Shown here: positions 63,629-64,000 of the stretch, piece by piece
Position numbering within the stretch: the stretch's first letter is position 1
How the letters are laid out: every line of letters starts with the position of its first letter
From: Phycisphaerales bacterium
GTDB taxonomy: Bacteria > Planctomycetota > Phycisphaerae > Phycisphaerales > UBA1924
Reading direction: 5' to 3'
Assembly (NCBI GenBank): GCA_019744815.1
Contig: JAIEUA010000007.1
Coordinates: 1-64,000, forward strand
Length of the DNA: 64,000 nt
Position numbers and translations under genes: made by a program
Notes under the pieces: generated by a model
What the model was told of the DNA's origin: nothing
Databases searched by the model: none
What the model saw: the letters and a program-made list of their open reading frames with translations, nothing else

Positions 63629-64000
63629 TCAACGCGCCGTCTCAGGATCAAACGGACTGGTCGACGGCGTAAACCGCACGGCAAAGTCCGACCAGGACCA
63701 CGCCCGCGCCCCGCCGTCCGCAAACAAGTAGTGGGCCGCGCCCGCGTTCACGATCCGATCGCCGCCCCGATCCCCACCTCCATTCGCATGCCGGCGCACC
63801 GCGATCGCCTGGGCCACCGCGTTTGCGTTCTTGAACGCGTGGGTGACCAAGTGATCCACCGTGCCCGAGCCGCTGGGTTCGTAGACGTAGATCGTGCTCG
63901 ACGGACGCGGCACGTCGCTCAGCCGCGTGAACGCACGGGTGCGCCCGCCCGGCAGAGGCTTCTTGGTGACCGGGTTGAAATCAAGCCCGGGCGTCAGCGG
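63629..64000 (-). CDS. C-terminal part of a prepilin-type protein (H-X9-DG / DUF1559-like)
   Basis: The frame stays open to the window edge, so only the last 123 residues are seen. They include RAFTRLSDVPRPSSTIYVYE, DHLVTHAF and RRHANGGGDRGGDRIVNAGA then AHYLFADGGARAWSW, the C-terminal region of planctomycete prepilin-like proteins in which His and a DG pair lie in a conserved strand pair. The N-terminal G/F-E leader would be beyond 64000. The ATG at 63913 is internal, not the start. Confidence 0.8.
   Translation of the reverse strand, partial: PLTPGLDFNPVTKKPLPGGRTRAFTRLSDVPRPSSTIYVYEPSGSGTVDHLVTHAFKNANAVAQAIAVRRHANGGGDRGGDRIVNAGAAHYLFADGGARAWSWSDFAVRFTPSTSPFDPETAR

Overview
The window is a high-GC chromosomal segment from a planctomycete, most likely class Phycisphaerae. 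The signs are: secreted proteins ending in short dockerin-like repeats (CPADLN...DDSDFV.FA..YN.L.CP); two exported proteins with a C-terminal sorting tail of the form PTPA..AL..GGL.A.RRR; a prepilin with an H-X9-DG type C-terminus at the right edge; and a murC-murB-ddl-ftsQ-like run with no ftsA or ftsZ after it. About 48 genes are supported, plus one tRNA-Gly. No rRNA, CRISPR array, prophage or complete insertion sequence was seen.

Layout. 0.1-6.9 kb: a minus-strand type IV pilus operon (pilT, pilC, three prepilin or PilX-like genes). 7.2-10.6 kb: a eukaryote-type (GT3) glycogen synthase, RNase HI and an SGNH hydrolase. 10.9-18.4 kb: a fused PurS-PurL, a DUF3568 lipoprotein, a fasciclin protein, a Pal/OmpA lipoprotein and an aminotransferase. 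18.5-24.9 kb: two large secreted M1-like peptidases around a DUF1015 gene. 25.1-27.1 kb: tRNA-Gly, a PAS-LuxR regulator and a LOG-family protein. 27.2-33.5 kb: murC, murB, ddl, an FtsQ-like gene, a membrane protein and greA. 33.8-47.2 kb: a Nudix hydrolase, two NfeD proteins, two OPT transporters, MqnE, SRPBCC-DoxX and DUF4166 proteins, an MFS transporter and FloA. 47.4-54.6 kb: two sorted surface proteins, a B12-dependent ribonucleotide reductase, a four-helix-bundle protein and dCTP deaminase. 55.2-64 kb: a FlgI-like lipoprotein, NuoB, small envelope proteins, IspD, an ECF sigma factor with a membrane partner, a dockerin protein and a partial prepilin.

Much of the space between genes is palindromic repeat DNA of two kinds. 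One kind is REP-like: paired, self-complementary 23-40 nt units of several unrelated sequence families. The other has long inverted arms built from about 8-nt tandem units (GAGACGRA, GGAGCAGG, CACAGAGR, GGCATCRA). These often abut stop codons and also sit in frame inside purL and mqnE. One of them, at 53528-53975, has 39-nt terminal inverted repeats matching at 37 positions and encloses a four-helix-bundle (S23/IVP-type) gene between dcd and nrdJ. This set of elements is the most promising undescribed system in the window.

A second recurring theme is a TANNNT hexamer 5-6 nt before the start codon of ten genes, most of them first genes and without a Shine-Dalgarno sequence. This suggests leaderless transcripts, while several other genes carry clear GGAG-type sites.
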